Positions 38,823 to 47,213 of a stretch of DNA of 64,000 nt are shown piece by piece. The position numbers were made by a program, and so were the translations under genes. Location of the stretch: the NCBI RefSeq assembly GCF_003032475.1, contig NZ_CP028369.1:6944001-7008000 (forward strand), in the 5' to 3' direction. The DNA is from Streptomyces sp. P3. Lineage in GTDB: Bacteria; Actinomycetota; Actinomycetes; Streptomycetales; Streptomycetaceae. Every line of letters starts with the position of its first letter. Within the stretch, counting starts at the first letter, position 1. The notes under the pieces were generated by a model. The model made no database searches, was not told where the DNA came from, and worked only from the letters and a program-made list of their open reading frames with translations.

Positions 38823-39653
38823 TCACCCGGGTGCCCCGGGCTGGTCCTTGGCCCACCACAGGAACGCGGCGGAGTGCTGCTGGTTGGCGAATCCCTCGCC
38901 GACGAGTTCGCGCAGGAGGCCGTTGCTCCAGAAGACGAGACGGCCGAGCGTCCAGTTCACCGACTCCGGCGCCGGCAGATCCAGCCCGTACACCATCCGC
39001 GCGATCTCGCGCTTGCCGCCCGCCTCCGTCGTGTACTTGAGGACGGACAGGAACCTGTCCGGCTCCATGACGCAGAGAACCTTTGTGAGGAGGGCTTCCT
39101 TGAAGCCCGTCATGGCGAACGACCAGGTGCCGTCGAGGAGTTGCTGCAGCCGGTCCTCGGGCGGTGCGTCGTCGGGGCCGTAGAGAAGGTGCTCGATCGT
39201 CCGGCGAGTCGACTCCGCGGCATCGGCGTCACCCATGGCGTTCCAGGCGGCGTTGAACATGGACTGGTTGCCGGGGTGGGCTCCGACGTCGGAGTTGGCG
39301 AAGTCCTTGAGTGCCTTGGGGCCGCCGGTGCGCAGTCCCTCGCGCGAGAAGATCTGCTGGTACTTCTCCCAGTAGGCCGCCACCTCGGGGTCGAGGCCCG
39401 GTCTGGTGGCGAGGAACTGAGCCTTGAGCCGGTTCGCGCGTTCCAGTACGCCGGGCTCGACGTCCTCGGACTTCGGGAATCGGGCCTTGAGGTCACTGAT
39501 GGAGCGGGAGGGCTGCTTCTTCGGGTCGGTCGGTTCCCCGTGCTCCCACGCGAAGCCGCACCGGTGCCGGACGCGCCGACGCCCGCCCTCCAGGTTCTGT
39601 ACCACCTCGATGTCCTCGTCGTCGCTGCACAACGGGCACATGGCCAACCCCAT
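38823..39653 (-). CDS. Uncharacterised protein with N-terminal zinc ribbon, McrB-like N-domain resemblance
   Basis: 276 residues from ATG 39653 after GGAGGGG. It begins with a CPLC pair followed by a Cys in HRCGFAWEHG, suggesting a small zinc ribbon. The body includes DVGAHPGNQSMFNAAWN, RTIEHLLYGPDDAPPEDRL, FKEALLTKVLCVMEPDRFL and a C-terminal FANQQHSAAFLWWAKDQ. This pattern resembles N-terminal modules found in McrB-like and other restriction-associated proteins, where TK-L-x-x-x-PDRFL is common; here no AAA ATPase or nuclease gene follows. A defence role is therefore only a suggestion. The 3' end is 38 bp from the IS110 relic. Confidence 0.75.
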   Translation of the reverse strand: MGLAMCPLCSDDEDIEVVQNLEGGRRRVRHRCGFAWEHGEPTDPKKQPSRSISDLKARFPKSEDVEPGVLERANRLKAQFLATRPGLDPEVAAYWEKYQQIFSREGLRTGGPKALKDFANSDVGAHPGNQSMFNAAWNAMGDADAAESTRRTIEHLLYGPDDAPPEDRLQQLLDGTWSFAMTGFKEALLTKVLCVMEPDRFLSVLKYTTEAGGKREIARMVYGLDLPAPESVNWTLGRLVFWSNGLLRELVGEGFANQQHSAAFLWWAKDQPGAPG

Positions 39654-39718
39654 GGTGATCCCCTCCGGCCGTCGTAAGGCGTCGCGTGCGACCGCCCGGC
39701 GCGGGCTCGGCCACTCGT

Positions 39719-40681
39719 TCAGCCCGCGCGACGCCACCGGTAGTCGTTGCCCGCACCGTACCGGCACTGCATACGGGTTCCGGCACCGGTGTAGCCGTAC
39801 GCTCCGGGATCACCGCACCAGGAACCAGGACGCACCCCTTGCCCGGAGCCTCCGTCCCGGGCTTCGGGAGCGGCGGTCTCGGATCCATCGTCGTACCGGT
39901 CGGTCGCCGTGGCTTCGGATCCGAGTGCGCCCGTTGGGCATCCGTCGTCGGGGCTCGCTATTTCCATCGTGACCAGCCAGCCCGGCTCGTCGAAGGTGCC
40001 GCTGGTCAAATCCGCGGTGCACACCGTCCACTCGTCGCGATGCGGATCGCCGCTGTACGCGAACGTCAGTGGAAGTCCGGTCCCATGCTCCAGGACGCTG
40101 ATCTCGCCGCAGCCCGACCTGTCCTCCATCACATCCCGCGCCTCGCCCCATGTACTGCCTTCGAGGCCGGACAACGAGAACGCGTCGCGAAGCGCGCCTT
40201 CCGGCGGGACGGACGAACTCCCCGCGGCCTCCGCCGACGACTGCGTGCTTTCCGCTCCGCTGATGGACACGATCGCCAGTGTCCCGAGGACGAGTACGAG
40301 AACCGCAGCGAGCAGGGTCTGCAGCAGCGCACTGTCACGAAGCGAACCGAGGGCCCGGAGCGTCGGTACAGCCCACCAGGGCTTGTCGGCCTGGCTGGCT
40401 CTGCCCGGCGAGCCTTCTCCGGCATGGGCTTCGGGCTTTTCACGGCCGACCGGATGGGCGTGGTGGAGCCGTCCGCGTTCCTGTTCGTTTTCCCGTTGCC
40501 GGTCCCGCTCCCGGTCTTCGGGAGTACGCCACCGTTGACTGATCCCGCCGGGCAGTTCCTTGCGCACGCTCGACGGTGGGTGCCCGGTCGCGCGTGTGTG
40601 TCTGCGCACCGCCGCAGCCGTGGTCTCGTCCTCGGACTGAGGCACTTCGCCACCGCACGCCTCACACGCCCATGCATCCAC
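39719..40681 (-). CDS. Membrane-anchored protein with PASTA-like C-terminal domain
   Basis: 320 residues from GTG 40681, preceded by AAGGGGG. The N-terminus has a zinc-finger-like CEACGG...RRHTRATGH motif, then a charged Arg/Glu-rich cytoplasmic region (about 40-95). One membrane helix follows (about 118-138, LLQTLLAAVLVLVLGTLAIV) and an outside domain. That domain includes STWGEARDVMEDRSGCGEIS and EWTVCTADLTSG, which recalls one PASTA repeat (known to bind peptidoglycan fragments), and an Asp/Gly-rich tail. No kinase domain is present. Resemblance to PASTA is approximate. It starts a minus-strand run that includes the zinc-ribbon protein. Confidence 0.75.
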   Translation of the reverse strand: MDAWACEACGGEVPQSEDETTAAAVRRHTRATGHPPSSVRKELPGGISQRWRTPEDRERDRQRENEQERGRLHHAHPVGREKPEAHAGEGSPGRASQADKPWWAVPTLRALGSLRDSALLQTLLAAVLVLVLGTLAIVSISGAESTQSSAEAAGSSSVPPEGALRDAFSLSGLEGSTWGEARDVMEDRSGCGEISVLEHGTGLPLTFAYSGDPHRDEWTVCTADLTSGTFDEPGWLVTMEIASPDDGCPTGALGSEATATDRYDDGSETAAPEARDGGSGQGVRPGSWCGDPGAYGYTGAGTRMQCRYGAGNDYRWRRAG

Positions 40682-40874
40682 CCGGAGCCCCCCTTGCCGT
40701 CCCGGCGCGGCTCATCTTCACACGCGCCGGTTGGCACCCGCCATGCCGGGCGGCGGGGCGTACGGTCATAGGGCGCCAGGAGGATCGAGGGCGTCAGGAG
40801 GATCGGGGAGGGCACGGGAACCCGCTGGACGGCGTTGTTGGCGAACCCGCCCAGGTTCCAGGGCTGTTCCAGCG

Positions 40875-41105
40875 TGTGTTGCCGAGACCGTCTCGGCCGT
40901 CCTGCTGCTGGCCGTGCTGGCCGTGCTGGCCTTCGCCGTAGTCCGGCCGCGAGGCTGGGCGGAAGCGGCGGGCGCCGTCCCCGTGGCGACCCTCGCCATG
41001 GCGGTGGGCCCCGTCCTCGTCCCGGACCAGCTCTGCGCCGACGAGGGCCTGTTCGAGACGGCCGGCACCACCGTCGCCCGCCGGTGCGGCTCCGGTGGAG
41101 CAGCG
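40875..41105 (+). pseudogene. ArsB/SLC13-type permease N-terminal fragment
   Basis: The frame VAETVSAVLLLAVLAVLAFA then VVRPRGWAEAAGAVPVATLAM matches the first helices of ArsB-like arsenite/anion permeases in actinobacteria. Then comes a deletion, and CADEGLFETAGTTVARRCGS resembles the later ADDDGLF...RRCGG loop of the same family. The frame stops at 41111 after about 75 recognisable residues out of roughly 420. No start with a ribosome site is apparent. It is a small relic between minus-strand genes. Confidence 0.6.
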
Positions 41106-41204
41106 CGTTGACGATCTTCCGTTTCCCGTACCGGCCCTCGTGCGAGGCGCGGGTGCTGATCCACGAGCAAGCCAGGCACAGCCCGCAGTGTGCGGCGGTC
41201 AGGT

Positions 41205-41810
41205 CTAGCCGTGCGGTCGGAGCACCCCAAGGAGCTGGTAGAAGTCGTAGGCCAGGTAGAAGTGCCCATATGCCGCGATGCCCAGCAGGGCCGCGGGGAA
41301 GAGGGCGAGGCATCCGCCGTTGCGGTAAGGGCTACCTGAGCGGTCGGCCAGCCACTCCGCGCAGGTCAGGTACGTGAAGGCCGCGAGGACCACGGGCGCC
41401 AGCACCGCCACGGCGATGGCCAGTACGGAGGCGACGACCTTCACCACGACCGCCAGGCCGCTGGTGCCGGCCGAACCCGTTGCCGGCGGCAGGTCGAGCC
41501 AGGTGGTGAAGAAGAAGGAATCCGCCATGACGGCCGACAGTACGGATGTCACCACGACCGCGGGGTAGTCGCCTACGCCGACCGGGGGCCGCCCGCCGTC
41601 GCTGGTGGGGGGCTGTGGCGCGTCCGCGTGCCGCTGCGGCCCGCTGGTGCGGTGCGCCACACCGCCGCGCAGGTGGTTCAAGAACCAGTCGTCGATGAAG
41701 AGGCCGATGACGGACACTATGAAACTGCTCTGCCCCAGCGTGGTGTTGCGGAACTTCCAGAAGATGTAGAAGCAGGCGAGGGCGAACAGGACTTTGATCG
41801 CGTTGCGCAT
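41205..41810 (-). CDS. Membrane protein of unknown function
   Basis: 201 residues from ATG 41810 with GGAG 8 bp upstream. Hydrophobic segments occur at about 5-40 (VLFALACFYIFWK...SFIVSVIGLFI), 83-105, 118-150 (VVKVVASVLAIAVAVLAPVV) and 172-195, suggesting four to five membrane helices with a hydrophilic Pro/Asp-rich loop between the first two. It is in a minus-strand run with the next two genes (41983 and 42525) but separated by 170 bp. No family recognised. Confidence 0.72.
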   Translation of the reverse strand: MRNAIKVLFALACFYIFWKFRNTTLGQSSFIVSVIGLFIDDWFLNHLRGGVAHRTSGPQRHADAPQPPTSDGGRPPVGVGDYPAVVVTSVLSAVMADSFFFTTWLDLPPATGSAGTSGLAVVVKVVASVLAIAVAVLAPVVLAAFTYLTCAEWLADRSGSPYRNGGCLALFPAALLGIAAYGHFYLAYDFYQLLGVLRPHG

Positions 41811-41982
41811 GACTCCGGCTCTCGTGATGCGACCGGCCCGGTGGCCTGCCTGATCTGGACCTGCCGCCGTGGGCCCGCGCGGCTGACGGGGGAACGTGGG
41901 TACCGGCCGGTCAGCCCGCAGTGTCGCGAGGACGAACCGGCAGCCGGCCGGGCGGCGTCGACCCGGCCTGCTGCCGGTTCGT

Positions 41983-42417
41983 TCAGCCCCGGTCGAACTC
42001 GCCCTTCTCGATGAGGCCCACGACCACCGACTGGAACGTCCCCCACTGCTCGACGAGGCCGTTGCACATCGCGATGCCGCTCGACCCGAAGTACGTCAGC
42101 CCGTCGAAGAACATCTCGAAGCGGAAGTCCGGCCTGGCGTAGAGCGCCTCGCGCATCTGCGCCATCTGTCCGGCGTCCAGTCCCGGCAGCGCACCGGCGT
42201 AAGCGTCCATCTGGCCCGCCAGCATCCTGTCGATCGCCGCCAGCACCTTCTCCACGTCCACACCGCCCGGCCGGTCCGCCTGCTTGGCCGCTTCGACGGC
42301 GAACGCCAGCACGTCGGGCGCATCGGCTGCGAGGGGGCTCTGCTTCACCAGCGGGCCGGTGGACCAGTCCCGTACTGCCGAGGACCGCTTGGACTTGCTT
42401 CCGAAGAACCCCACCAT
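41983..42417 (-). CDS. Small cytoplasmic protein of unknown function
   Basis: 144 residues from ATG 42417, preceded by AAGGAG. The start MVGFFGSKSKRSS is basic; the rest is mixed helical with DVLAFAVEAAKQADRPGG, LPGLDAGQMAQMREALYARP and FEMFFDGLTYFGSSGIAMCN. There are no membrane segments, zinc motifs or catalytic motifs. It lies 108 bp after the small gene at 42525 and 172 bp before the membrane-protein gene at 41810, possibly one operon. Codon bias is normal for a Streptomyces gene. Confidence 0.7.
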   Translation of the reverse strand: MVGFFGSKSKRSSAVRDWSTGPLVKQSPLAADAPDVLAFAVEAAKQADRPGGVDVEKVLAAIDRMLAGQMDAYAGALPGLDAGQMAQMREALYARPDFRFEMFFDGLTYFGSSGIAMCNGLVEQWGTFQSVVVGLIEKGEFDRG

Positions 42418-42524
42418 GATCTCCTTGGTTCCGTTCTGCTGTGAAAAGCCGTGCGTACCGAGTCGGGGCAGGCGGCCGGTCGCGGAGAGCCGCTGCGGAC
42501 GCCCGGTGGCCGACCGCGGGCCTG

Positions 42525-42677
42525 TCAGCCGTCGATGATCTTGCGTGCGCGGTTTCCGCGCTCACCGGCCTCCCGGTACAGGCGTTTGAGCATGTCCAGT
42601 TCCTGCTGGTTGAGCTTGCCCCCGAACTCCGCCTTGCGGAGCACCCGTTCGTATTCCTCAGCCGTGGCCACGGCCAC
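42525..42677 (-). CDS. Short helical protein, 50 residues, unknown function
   Basis: From GTG 42677 (or GTG 42671) the minus strand encodes VAVATAEEYERVLRKAEFGG followed by KLNQQELDMLKRLYREAGE and a basic end, RGNRARKIIDG, stop TGA at 42527-42525. The ribosome site GAAGGAG is 8 bp upstream and third codon positions are G/C, supporting translation. The sequence is predicted to be two amphipathic helices. No family recognised. It probably leads an operon with the 144-residue gene. Confidence 0.6.
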   Translation of the reverse strand: MAVATAEEYERVLRKAEFGGKLNQQELDMLKRLYREAGERGNRARKIIDG

Positions 42678-42821
42678 CTCCCGTTCTCCTTCGGGTCCCT
42701 GCGGACCGGGCGGCGCAATGGCCGTCCCGGTCAGGACCGCCTGGGCCGACCGCGGTACGGTCCGGTCTTCGTACCTGTCACCGACGGGCGGCCATCCCCC
42801 GAACGGCCGCCCGTCGTACGG

Positions 42822-45152
42822 TCATCCTGCCGCCGGGGCACCGATCGCGCTGTCCCCATCGATGGGGACAGCGGTAGGCGGGGCTACGACGCCGGCTGCG
42901 TGGGTGGAGACCTCGACCCAGGTGGATTCCGTACCGTCCTCAACGACCGCGGAGGTCCCCGTCAGGGCCTTGCGCAGGGCGGCGGCCCGTGCCGGATCTC
43001 CCGGCAGCGTCACCAGGCTGACCAGGAGCGCGCTCGGCCGGGGTTCCACGCTGAGGATCAGGTCACTCGGGGCGGGGCCCGTGCCCAGCGCGCAGGTGAG
43101 CAGGCGACGCAGCAGATCCGGCGGGGGCGGATGGTCGGCGTCCGACTGGATGGTCACCACACAGCCCTCGGCACGCGCCGCACCCAGAAGTTCACGGGTG
43201 GAGCGGCCGAGCGCACCGGGCAGGTGCAGCTCGTCGCGGACGGCCAGATCCAGCATCCGCGCCCGGACCCGGATCTGCGACGCCTGCGGGGAGAGATCAC
43301 CGGAGGCGGTACGGCGCAGGAAGGAAAGGATCTCCTCGTCGAGGTCGGCCAGGCGTCTGCGGTGCACCGCCTCGCGGGCCTGCCGGGCGGACTCCACAGC
43401 GGCCGAGGCCGCCCGCTCGGCGTTGGCTCGCATCACCGCCGCGCCCAGCCGGGCCACGGTCTGCCCGATGGCCAGCCCCATGCCCACACCCAGCGCCGGG
43501 GCGAACAACGCCGGCACGGCCTTCGCCACGCTCTCGCCCCATGAGTCGGCGAACGGCGGCCCGGCAAGCAGCACCAGGACGACCCCCGCCTGTTCCAGTA
43601 CCAGGGCCAGCAGGGCTTCCCAGGGCGGCCGGACGATCACCAGCACGGTCAGCAGCGGGGTGACCGCGCCGATCGGCCAGGAGGTGTCATCGGCGATGCC
43701 CGACGTGGGGATCACAAGGAAGCTGCCGACCGCCCCGCCGACGGCGAAGGCGCTCGCGGCGGCGGCCGCGCGCCCCCCGATCGCCGTCCGGGCGCGCAAC
43801 AGCAACGCCACCGTCACCGCGGCCAGCAGCACATACCACACCATCAGCCAGCTCACCCGTGGGGACCGAACGGTGTGGATCGCGGCGACAACCCCGGTGG
43901 CGAGCAGATAGGGGACACAGACCGCGGCCAGCGGCCGGCGGACGTCCCCGACCGCGGCGCGGATGCTCGCCATCCGGTCCGGGGTTTCTGCGGCAGCCCC
44001 GCGGAACTCGCCCGTGCGTACCGCCCGCGCCCGCTGCCAGACCAGCCGTACGGTGGTGCCGTCGCCGGGGGAGCTGTGCACCTCCGCGGTGCCTGCCACG
44101 TCGGCCATCCGCCGCAGCACCGATCTGCGCAGTCCCACCGAGGACACCTGCACCCCGGCCGGGGAAAACCCCACCCCGTCGTCGGCGACGGAGAGCACGA
44201 AGCCGTGCTCGTCCCCGCGCAGCCGCACCTTCAGCGCCTGCGCCTCGGCGTGCCGGACCGCGTTGCGCACCGCCTCGGCCGCCGCACCCAGGGCGGCCTC
44301 GGCCACCTCGGCGGGCACCGGGACGGCACCCGAGACCTCGACGCTCAGGGGCGGCCCGCCTCCGGCGGTGAGCCTGGTGAGCAGGGCCGCGAGGTCGGCG
44401 GCCTGCCCTGGTGCGGCAGGCACCCGCAGCAGCGCGTCCACGGCACTGCGGCATGCCTGCCTCACCTGCGTCGTGGCGATCCCTGGCATGCTGACCGCCC
44501 GCAGCGCGGAACTCACCTCGTCGTGCAGCAGGTCCTGGAAGCGATGGTGCGCCTCCCGGCGGGCCTGCGCGCGTGCGGCCGTGGCGCCTGCCGTCAGTGC
44601 CTGTTCCTGTGCGGCGTCGGCACGGGCTCCGGCGGTGCGCAGCAGTGGGCCCAGCACCGCGGCCGCCACCGCGGCGGCCAGCACCGGCCAGGTGCCCTGC
44701 ACCGCGGCAGCCGGACCGTCCATCGGCCAACTCGCCGCGATCTGCGCGCCGATGACCGCCAAGGACACCGGCCACGCGAGTCGGCGCGGTCCGAACCCGA
44801 TCGCCACCAGCACGGTGGCGGCGGTGGGTTCGCAGCGCAGCCCGACGACGATCAGCGACGGCCGCTCGACCGCGAACACCGCCTCCGTGACGAGCGAGAC
44901 ACCCACAGCCGCCCAGACATCGTGACGGCCCAGCAGGACGAGTGCGCCGCGCACCGTCAGGGCGGCCGCCAGCGCGGTGAACACCACGGCGGTGGCGAGA
45001 ACGGCGGGCGCGAGCCGTCCGCCCGATGACACCAGCAGCATCGACCAGCTCACCGCGAACAGCGCCGTGACCGCTGCCATCGCGCGCTGAAGACCGGACC
45101 ACACGCCATGGCGGTAGGTTCCCGGCCTCGGCGCCTCGGGGTTCGGTGTCAC
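42822..45152 (-). CDS. Sensor histidine kinase with a second, degenerate kinase-like half
   Basis: 776 residues from GTG 45152, overlapping the stop of its response regulator gene (GTGA), so they form a two-component system. Half 1: about five membrane helices (residues 20-170), phosphoacceptor helix with His210 in DLLHDEVSS (HisKA_3 type) and an ATPase domain with Asn297 in AEAVRNAVRHAE and SVADDGVGFS (321-330). Half 2 repeats the layout: helices at about 375-545, a linker with ADLDEEILSFLRRTASGD where a phosphoacceptor His would be expected but is absent, and an ATPase-like end lacking N and G boxes. The second half may be a regulatory pseudo-kinase. Stimulus unknown. Confidence 0.88.
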   Translation of the reverse strand: MTPNPEAPRPGTYRHGVWSGLQRAMAAVTALFAVSWSMLLVSSGGRLAPAVLATAVVFTALAAALTVRGALVLLGRHDVWAAVGVSLVTEAVFAVERPSLIVVGLRCEPTAATVLVAIGFGPRRLAWPVSLAVIGAQIAASWPMDGPAAAVQGTWPVLAAAVAAAVLGPLLRTAGARADAAQEQALTAGATAARAQARREAHHRFQDLLHDEVSSALRAVSMPGIATTQVRQACRSAVDALLRVPAAPGQAADLAALLTRLTAGGGPPLSVEVSGAVPVPAEVAEAALGAAAEAVRNAVRHAEAQALKVRLRGDEHGFVLSVADDGVGFSPAGVQVSSVGLRRSVLRRMADVAGTAEVHSSPGDGTTVRLVWQRARAVRTGEFRGAAAETPDRMASIRAAVGDVRRPLAAVCVPYLLATGVVAAIHTVRSPRVSWLMVWYVLLAAVTVALLLRARTAIGGRAAAAASAFAVGGAVGSFLVIPTSGIADDTSWPIGAVTPLLTVLVIVRPPWEALLALVLEQAGVVLVLLAGPPFADSWGESVAKAVPALFAPALGVGMGLAIGQTVARLGAAVMRANAERAASAAVESARQAREAVHRRRLADLDEEILSFLRRTASGDLSPQASQIRVRARMLDLAVRDELHLPGALGRSTRELLGAARAEGCVVTIQSDADHPPPPDLLRRLLTCALGTGPAPSDLILSVEPRPSALLVSLVTLPGDPARAAALRKALTGTSAVVEDGTESTWVEVSTHAAGVVAPPTAVPIDGDSAIGAPAAG

Positions 45153-46000
45153 CACCCCGGGCTGTCCGGCAGGTCGTCCGCCGGAGTCGGCGCGAGGTCG
45201 ATGTGGCCGTCGGCCACGGCGCGCCACACCAGCTGACGGTTGTCCTCCAGCAGCCCTTCGCCCGCGGCGGCGTACGCCTCGATGGCACGCTTGCGGTACG
45301 TGCGGACGGTGTCCTCGGTGATGTGCAGCATCCGCGCCACCTGACGGTGCGGCAGACCCCGGGCGATCAGCTCCAGGACGCGGCGCTCCTGACCGCTGAG
45401 GCGGACGGCACCGCGCGGATCGGTGACAATGGCGTGTGCGAGCCGACTGGACACATAAGGCTCCCCGCCGTGCACAGCGCGGATGGCGTCCACCAATCGC
45501 GCCTCCGGGTCTTCCTTCAGCACCAGACCAGCGGCCCCCGCGTCCAGCGCCTTGCGTACCGCGGCGGGCCGGTGCTCGGTGGTGAAGACCAGCACCCGCG
45601 CTCCGGCGGCCCGAACGCGCCGGACGTTGTCGTCGACGGCCTTGCCGTCTCGCAGCCGCAGGTCGAGCAGGACCACCGAGGGCATCGCCGGGAGCACCCC
45701 CGGCAGTGCGCCGGGAGACGAATCCGATGGTGCGCCGGGCAAGGCGCCCGCCGACGGGCCGGCAGGCGAGGGCGGGTGCAGCCCTGCGAGGAGCGCGTCC
45801 ACGTCGGGCGCCACATGTACCAGCTCTATGTCGGCGGTGTGCTCGGCGAAGTACGCCTGCAGGCCAAGCAGGACCACCGGGTGGTCGTCGACCGCCGCTA
45901 CGGCGATCCTGGCCTCGCTGTGCCCGCCGCGCCCGACATCCTGCTGGCACCCGGTGTGTCCGCCGTTCCCTTGGTGCTCCGTGTCCCCGGACGCCGACAT
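45149..46000 (-). CDS. NarL/LuxR-family response regulator with receiver insertion
   Basis: 283 residues from ATG 46000 after GGAGGGGG. The receiver domain begins at about residue 30 (IAVAAVDDHPVVLLGL), with phosphoacceptor Asp113 in VVLLDLRLRDG and later VLVFTTEH and GLVLKED. Between helix 2 and the phosphorylation strand lies an unusual ~30-residue Pro/Ala/Gly/Ser insertion (about 76-106, with ALPGAPSDSSPGALPG). A LuxR-type HTH follows (LSGQERRVLELIARGLPHRQ, then TEDTVRTYRKRAIEAY). It is upstream of and coupled to the sensor kinase gene. Upstream frame extension to 46120 has no good start. Confidence 0.9.
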   Translation of the reverse strand: MSASGDTEHQGNGGHTGCQQDVGRGGHSEARIAVAAVDDHPVVLLGLQAYFAEHTADIELVHVAPDVDALLAGLHPPSPAGPSAGALPGAPSDSSPGALPGVLPAMPSVVLLDLRLRDGKAVDDNVRRVRAAGARVLVFTTEHRPAAVRKALDAGAAGLVLKEDPEARLVDAIRAVHGGEPYVSSRLAHAIVTDPRGAVRLSGQERRVLELIARGLPHRQVARMLHITEDTVRTYRKRAIEAYAAAGEGLLEDNRQLVWRAVADGHIDLAPTPADDLPDSPGW

Positions 46001-46364
46001 GGTCCCCCTCCGTCCGCTTCGCGGCCGAATGCTACCGGCCCGGACAGCGGCGGAGTAGGTCAACGCCCGCGAACCCTGCCGGATCCGGACCTTCCACGCA
46101 AAGGTCCACGGAGGCCCCACCGGCGCTCACCCCGCCGGCGTACCCTGGTTGTTCTGCCGCGACGGGTGCGGGTCGGGATCTCCGTCCTCCAGTCGGGTTG
46201 GCCGCCTCTGCGAGGGCGGTGTTCCGTCGGCTGTGGGCCTGGACGGCTCGGTGCTGGTGGCGGCGCCGGGCGGATCAGTGCGGATCGGGGCCGAGGCCGC
46301 GGTGCGGTGCCGGAAGCACCGTGACGCGGAGCAGCTACGGTGCCGCGTTGTTACCCTCCGCACC

Positions 46365-46625
46365 ATGCATCATGCGGCGCGGGAGATGCGCTCTCCGATC
46401 CTGTCGATCCACCCGTACATACCGGCCATTGGGCAACACGAGGACGTGATCTGTTCCATGGCCTCGCGCGGCGACTGCGACCACAAGCTCGTCGCGCAAG
46501 TACGCACCGAGTTCAGCGACGGCACCATTCATCACTGGCGGGTGTGCGGTGAGTGGCTGACCAGTCATCCGTCAGCCATCGCGCACATCAAGACGAAGGG
46601 CTTCCAAGAGCCTGACAACCCTTGA
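46365..46625 (+). CDS. Hypothetical small protein
   Basis: 86 residues from ATG 46365 (ATG 46386 possible). The central part, HEDVICSMASRGDCDHKLVA then QVRTEFSDGTIHHWRVCGEW, looks like a compact beta-rich domain with three cysteines. Codon bias supports coding. There is no clear ribosome site; the frame is open back to 46149, but that upstream sequence is not protein-like. No family recognised. The first IS630-type end lies 17 bp after the stop. Confidence 0.45.
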   Translation: MHHAAREMRSPILSIHPYIPAIGQHEDVICSMASRGDCDHKLVAQVRTEFSDGTIHHWRVCGEWLTSHPSAIAHIKTKGFQEPDNP

Positions 46626-46641
46626 CGGGTCAGTGCCGGAG

Positions 46642-46674
46642 GCTAGTGCTGTGACCGCATAGGTTCGCCGGGTT
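46642..46674 (+). repeat. Solo IS630-type end (direct repeat copy 1)
   Basis: GCTAGTGCTGTGACCGCATA and the following 13 bases match 47209-47241 (GCTAGTGCTGTGAGCGCATG...) with about four differences. The second copy is the 3' end of a truncated IS630 transposase, so this copy is a leftover element end. The two direct repeats bracket the lipoprotein gene at 46785. Confidence 0.6.
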
Positions 46675-46784
46675 GGCCGTGTACTGCTCAACTCCTTGCC
46701 GATCCGGTGCTGATGATGCGTGGAGATCGGTGCAATGTGACACCTTCGTGATCCATACTCTGTGGCGGCAGCTTCGGGGAGGGC

Positions 46785-47213
46785 ATGTCCTTGCAGCACA
46801 GCAGTGGGATTACACGAGCAGTCGGGCGAGCAGCGGTCGTTGTCGTTGCCGCTGTCCTGATGAGCAGTTGTTCGTCGGACGATCCAGCGCAGGCCAAGGA
46901 GCGACAACGGGATTACTGCACCAAGCTGGGGTCCTGGCAGGACACGGCGCACGCCACGACAACCGGCGAGCCAGACGCCGATGCCGGTGACGGACAGAGT
47001 GTCCAGTCGCCCGAGTTCGACAACGCCGAATCGGCAGGGCATGCGGTCATCGAGGCCTCGAAAAGGCTTGACCGGGCAAGCCTGGAACACGGTGGTACCG
47101 ACATCCTCGATGACACCGTCAACGCGGTCGGCGGCGACATCGGGGCTGAGGGTCGTGCAGTGTCTTACTGCGACAGCTCAGGCTTCGAGACCTTGGTCAG
47201 TTCGGCTGGCTAG
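46785..47213 (+). CDS. Lipoprotein of unknown function
   Basis: 142 residues from ATG 46785 after GGGGAGGG. The N-terminus is a lipoprotein signal: basic start, hydrophobic AAVVVVAAVLMSSC with lipobox LMSSC, then an Asp/Ala-rich mature part. Two further cysteines (YCTKLGSW near 44 and VSYCDSSG near 130) could pair. The stop codon TAG is part of the second IS630 end, so the true C-terminus may have been replaced at insertion. It is flanked by direct IS630-end repeats. No family recognised. Confidence 0.7.
   Translation: MSLQHSSGITRAVGRAAVVVVAAVLMSSCSSDDPAQAKERQRDYCTKLGSWQDTAHATTTGEPDADAGDGQSVQSPEFDNAESAGHAVIEASKRLDRASLEHGGTDILDDTVNAVGGDIGAEGRAVSYCDSSGFETLVSSAG

Noticed and set aside
45153..45950. 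Extended histidine-kinase frame reaching back to 45950
   Set aside because: The extension overlaps the response regulator in another frame; GTG 45152 overlapping the regulator stop is the natural start.
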